Positions 61,292 to 64,000 of a stretch of 64,000 nucleotides of DNA are shown here, one piece after another; positions within the stretch are counted from its first letter, which is position 1, and each line of letters opens with the position of its first letter. Under the pieces are notes generated by a model that worked only from the letters and a program-made list of their open reading frames with translations, searched no databases and was not told where the DNA came from. A program made the position numbers and the translations under genes. This DNA comes from Deltaproteobacteria bacterium (GTDB lineage: Bacteria > Desulfobacterota > DSM-4660 > Desulfatiglandales > HGW-15), in assembly GCA_020060215.1 (NCBI GenBank), contig JAGVAP010000022.1:59164-123163 (forward strand), read 5' to 3'.

Positions 61292-62410
61292 ATGATCCAG
61301 TCCCCGAACCGAGTGAAAATAGATCTTGGGTCCCTGGCGAGGAATCTCGGCGTGGTGCGGAGCCTCGTGGGTCCGGAAACCAGGATCATGGGGGTGGTCA
61401 AGTCCGACGCGTACGGGCATGGGCTTGTCCCTGTCTCCAAGGTGCTTGAGGCGGAGGGTGTTCATTGCCTTGGGGTGGCCTTTCCCGAAGAAGGGGTCGA
61501 GCTTCGTCGGAGCGGCGTTCGTTGCCCCGTGGTCGTCCTGTGCGGGATCCGGAGCAGGGAGGATGCAGCTGACGTGCTTGCCATGGACCTCATCCCCGTG
61601 CTCTTTGACATGGGTGCGGCGGAGCTGCTGGCCGGAGAGTGTGCGAAGAGGGGGAAGAGAATCGGGGTCCATGTGAAGGTGGATACGGGCATGGGCCGGC
61701 TCGGAGTCCCCTCGGAACAGGTCCCGGATTTCTTGAGAAGGATGTCGGATTTTCACATGATCGACGTCGTCGGACTTACCTCCCACCTGTCATCGGCTGA
61801 TGAGCCCTCGCCCGAATTCACGGACATGCAGATCGAGCGCTTCGGCCGGGCCGTGAGCGCGGGGCGCTCCATGGGTTTCAGGCTCGACTTCAACAACCTG
61901 GCAAACAGCGCAGGGGTCATCCGGCATCGGAGGTCCCACTTCAATCTGGTGCGGCCGGGCATCATGCTGTACGGGGGGCTGCCCTCGCCGGATTTCCAGG
62001 ACGGACCTGCACTCGCCCCGGCGATGCTGTTTGAGGGCCGGGTGCTGCAGGTGAGGGATCTGCCGTGCGACACGCCTGTCGGATATGGGCGGACCTACTG
62101 CACCCAGGAGGACCTGAGAGTCGCGGTCCTTTCGGCGGGCTACGGTGACGGGCTCCCCAGAAGCCTGTCGAACCGAGGATCCGTCCTGATTGGGGGCAGG
62201 AGATGCAATATTCTCGGAAGGGTTTGCATGAACATGGTGGTGTGCGATGTGAGCGGACTGGAGGGGGTCGGTCCGGGCGATAAAGCGGTCTTCCTCGGCA
62301 GACAGGCCGAAGAAATCATCACCGGAGAGGAGATGGCGGACTGGGGAGGCACCATCTCCTACGAGATCTTCTGCTCCATAGGCCAGAGACATATCCGAGA
62401 ATACGCATGA
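61292..62410 (+). CDS. alr: Alanine racemase
   Basis: A PLP enzyme that makes D-alanine for peptidoglycan. 372 residues from ATG 61292, the family length. The PLP lysine is in MGVVKSDAYGHG near residue 36, the catalytic Tyr in LSAGYGDGLPRSLSNRG near 283, and VRPGIMLYGG near 225. The start is not certain (TTG 61241 would add 17 residues). It is divergent from queA across 120 bases and overlaps argS by four bases. Confidence 0.95.
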   Translation: MIQSPNRVKIDLGSLARNLGVVRSLVGPETRIMGVVKSDAYGHGLVPVSKVLEAEGVHCLGVAFPEEGVELRRSGVRCPVVVLCGIRSREDAADVLAMDLIPVLFDMGAAELLAGECAKRGKRIGVHVKVDTGMGRLGVPSEQVPDFLRRMSDFHMIDVVGLTSHLSSADEPSPEFTDMQIERFGRAVSAGRSMGFRLDFNNLANSAGVIRHRRSHFNLVRPGIMLYGGLPSPDFQDGPALAPAMLFEGRVLQVRDLPCDTPVGYGRTYCTQEDLRVAVLSAGYGDGLPRSLSNRGSVLIGGRRCNILGRVCMNMVVCDVSGLEGVGPGDKAVFLGRQAEEIITGEEMADWGGTISYEIFCSIGQRHIREYA

Positions 62411-64000
62411 AGAAGCGATTGTATGACATCTTGGACGCGGCCCTCGAAAATTGCTTCCAGTTGGAGGCATTGAAGAGATGTCCTGTTCCCGGCTATATCG
62501 TCGAGGTCCCGAACCATACAAGATTCGGTCACTTTGCAACCAACCTGCCCCTTCTCCTGGCTTCGAGCCAGAAGATGCCCCCAAGAAAGATAGCCGAAAT
62601 CATCGTGGCCCATGTTCCCGAGTCGGGAGGATTGATCGAGAAGACGGACATAGCCGGTCCGGGGTTCATCAATTTCACGATATCGAGAAAGGCATGGTAC
62701 AGTCGCCTGGAAGAGGTGGTTTCGGCCGGCCCTGAATACGGAAGGAGCCACAAAGGCGCAGGCAAGAAGGTCCTCGTCGAGTTCGTGAGCGCCAACCCCA
62801 CCGGACCTCTGCATCTGGGTCACGGCCGAGGGGCCGCCCTGGGTGACACGCTCTGCCGAGTCCTCGACTTCTGCGGGTTCGAGGTGACACGGGAGTTCTA
62901 TATCAACGATGCCGGTCGGCAGATCCGGCTCCTCGGCGAGTCGGTCTTCAGCCGGTGGAAGCAGACCTCGGACCCGGCCGCGGCTTTTCCTGAAAACGGC
63001 TACCATGGGGAATATGTCTTCGACCTGGCAAAGGAGATCTCCCGCGAACACGACCTGGGCGGCATGCCCGAAGGAGATGCCATTCGACTCTGCTCCCGGG
63101 TCGGCAAGGAGAAGATGCTGCAGGAGATCCGGGCGGACCTCGAAGGCTTCCGCGTCCATTTCGACGTCTGGACCAGCGAAAGCGACCTGCACGGTTCAGG
63201 GCTGCTGGAAAAGGCGCTGGAGACCCTTCGCCGAAAAGGAATGGTCTACGAGCAGGACGGCGCATGGTGGATCAAGACCACGGAATTCGGTGACGACAAG
63301 GACCGGGTCATCCGAAAGAAGGACGGAGAATATACCTATTTCGCGTCGGACATCTCCTATCACCTGGAGAAGTGGAACCGCGGATTCACAAGCGCCATCA
63401 ACATCTGGGGAGCGGACCACCACGGCTATGTGCAGCGGGTGAAGGCGGCCTTGCGGAGCAGCGGGGTCGAAGAGCGTTGGCTTTCGGTCTTGCTGATCCA
63501 GCTCGTCAAGCTCTGGAAGGGCGGCCAGGAGGTGAGGATGTCCAAGAGGGCCGGGCAATATGTCACCCTGAGAGAACTCCTGGAGGAAGTCGGGGTGGAC
63601 GCTGCAAGGTTTGTCTTCCTGACCAAGAACCACGATTCGACCCTCGACTTCGATGTGGATCTGGTAAAAAAGCAGGACAGCGACAATCCGGTCTATTATG
63701 TTCAGTACGCCCATGCCAGGATCTGCAGCGTTTTCAGAAAGGCCTCCGGAGAAGGGGTTTCTCTGGACGATGGGGAGACGCCGGACCTCGGCAGGCTTGC
63801 CATGGAGGAGGAATTGGCCCTGATCAGGGCCGTTTCGGAGTTCCCGCCCCTTCTTGAAGAGATCGCCGCAACGCTCGAGCCTCACCGGCTCCCTTACTAT
63901 CTGGCCGACCTCGCGTCCCTTTTCCACAAGTACTTCAACGTAGGGACCAAGGATCCACAGGCCAGGATGGTCGGGTCGGACGTGGAGTTGAGCCGGGCAA
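62407..64000 (+). CDS. argS: Arginyl-tRNA synthetase (partial, 3' end outside window)
   Basis: 531 codons are visible, open to the window edge. ATG 62407 overlaps the alr stop (ATGA). The N-terminal Add-1 domain is followed by the class I motif ANPTGPLHLGHGRGAALGD near residue 135 (HIGH variant HLGH), YINDAGRQIRLLGESV, and the KMSKS-like RMSKRAGQYVTL near 380. The remaining C-terminal anticodon-binding domain is cut off. Confidence 0.95.
   Translation, partial: MKKRLYDILDAALENCFQLEALKRCPVPGYIVEVPNHTRFGHFATNLPLLLASSQKMPPRKIAEIIVAHVPESGGLIEKTDIAGPGFINFTISRKAWYSRLEEVVSAGPEYGRSHKGAGKKVLVEFVSANPTGPLHLGHGRGAALGDTLCRVLDFCGFEVTREFYINDAGRQIRLLGESVFSRWKQTSDPAAAFPENGYHGEYVFDLAKEISREHDLGGMPEGDAIRLCSRVGKEKMLQEIRADLEGFRVHFDVWTSESDLHGSGLLEKALETLRRKGMVYEQDGAWWIKTTEFGDDKDRVIRKKDGEYTYFASDISYHLEKWNRGFTSAINIWGADHHGYVQRVKAALRSSGVEERWLSVLLIQLVKLWKGGQEVRMSKRAGQYVTLRELLEEVGVDAARFVFLTKNHDSTLDFDVDLVKKQDSDNPVYYVQYAHARICSVFRKASGEGVSLDDGETPDLGRLAMEEELALIRAVSEFPPLLEEIAATLEPHRLPYYLADLASLFHKYFNVGTKDPQARMVGSDVELSRA

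Overview
The window looks like a chromosomal segment of a Gram-negative, probably anaerobic bacterium, most likely of the Desulfobacterota (former Deltaproteobacteria). This placement is an inference from gene content and order: a yqeY-dnaG-rpoD cluster, queA-tgt-yajC-secD-secF, rplU-rpmA-obg-proB-proA-nadD-rsfS, a full type II secretion operon, an MsbA-type lipid exporter, and acyl-CoA dehydrogenases with EtfBA. No integrase, transposase, phage gene, cas gene or rRNA was seen. Most genes are ordinary housekeeping genes.

Layout. 1-4.4 kb: acyl-CoA metabolism (DUF35 OB-fold protein, a thiolase-fold protein lacking the usual nucleophilic Cys, an XRE-cupin regulator and a divergent acyl-CoA dehydrogenase). 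4.8-9 kb: MsbA-like exporter, YggU and YggT, and an orphan Rossmann protein. 9.3-9.7 kb: RNase P RNA. 10-16 kb: zinc-ribbon coiled-coil protein, Nif3-like protein, a CAT-anticodon tRNA, rpoD, dnaG, yqeY. 16.6-18.8 kb: hisA, a lipoprotein, hisB. 19.1-19.5 kb: a broken small gene and tRNA-Ala. 19.8-36.7 kb: a type II secretion operon read on the minus strand (gspF-G-H-I-J-K-L-M-N-C-D-E), followed by a HEAT-repeat membrane protein and a CPBP protease, with two four-helix-bundle (23S-IVP type) genes around gspF. 36.8-40.5 kb: an O-antigen ligase/TPR protein and a secreted beta-propeller protein ending in a CFI-box-like tail. 41-49.9 kb: tRNA-Arg, rplU, rpmA, obg, proBA, nadD, rsfS, an M48 protease/TPR protein and a TPR lipoprotein-like protein. 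50-53.6 kb: etfBA, acyl-CoA dehydrogenase, Nudix hydrolase. 53.8-61.2 kb: TPR protein, secF, secD, yajC, tgt and a frameshifted queA. 61.3-64 kb: alr and the start of argS.

The most unusual property is the spacer DNA. Almost every intergenic gap is built from a few short repeat families that often touch or enter the neighbouring genes. Inside the type II secretion operon the repeats make up the prepilin leader peptides of GspH, GspI and GspJ, supply the stop codons of GspG and GspH, and appear in frame inside GspD and GspJ. Elsewhere they form stop codons (hisA, zinc-ribbon gene), ribosome-binding sites (M48 protease) or displace them (gspE, gspF, obg, yqeY). I regard these repeat/gene junctions, the Cys-less thiolase/DUF35 pair, the CFI-tailed beta-propeller next to the secretion operon, and the homopolymer frameshift in queA as the points most worth following up.
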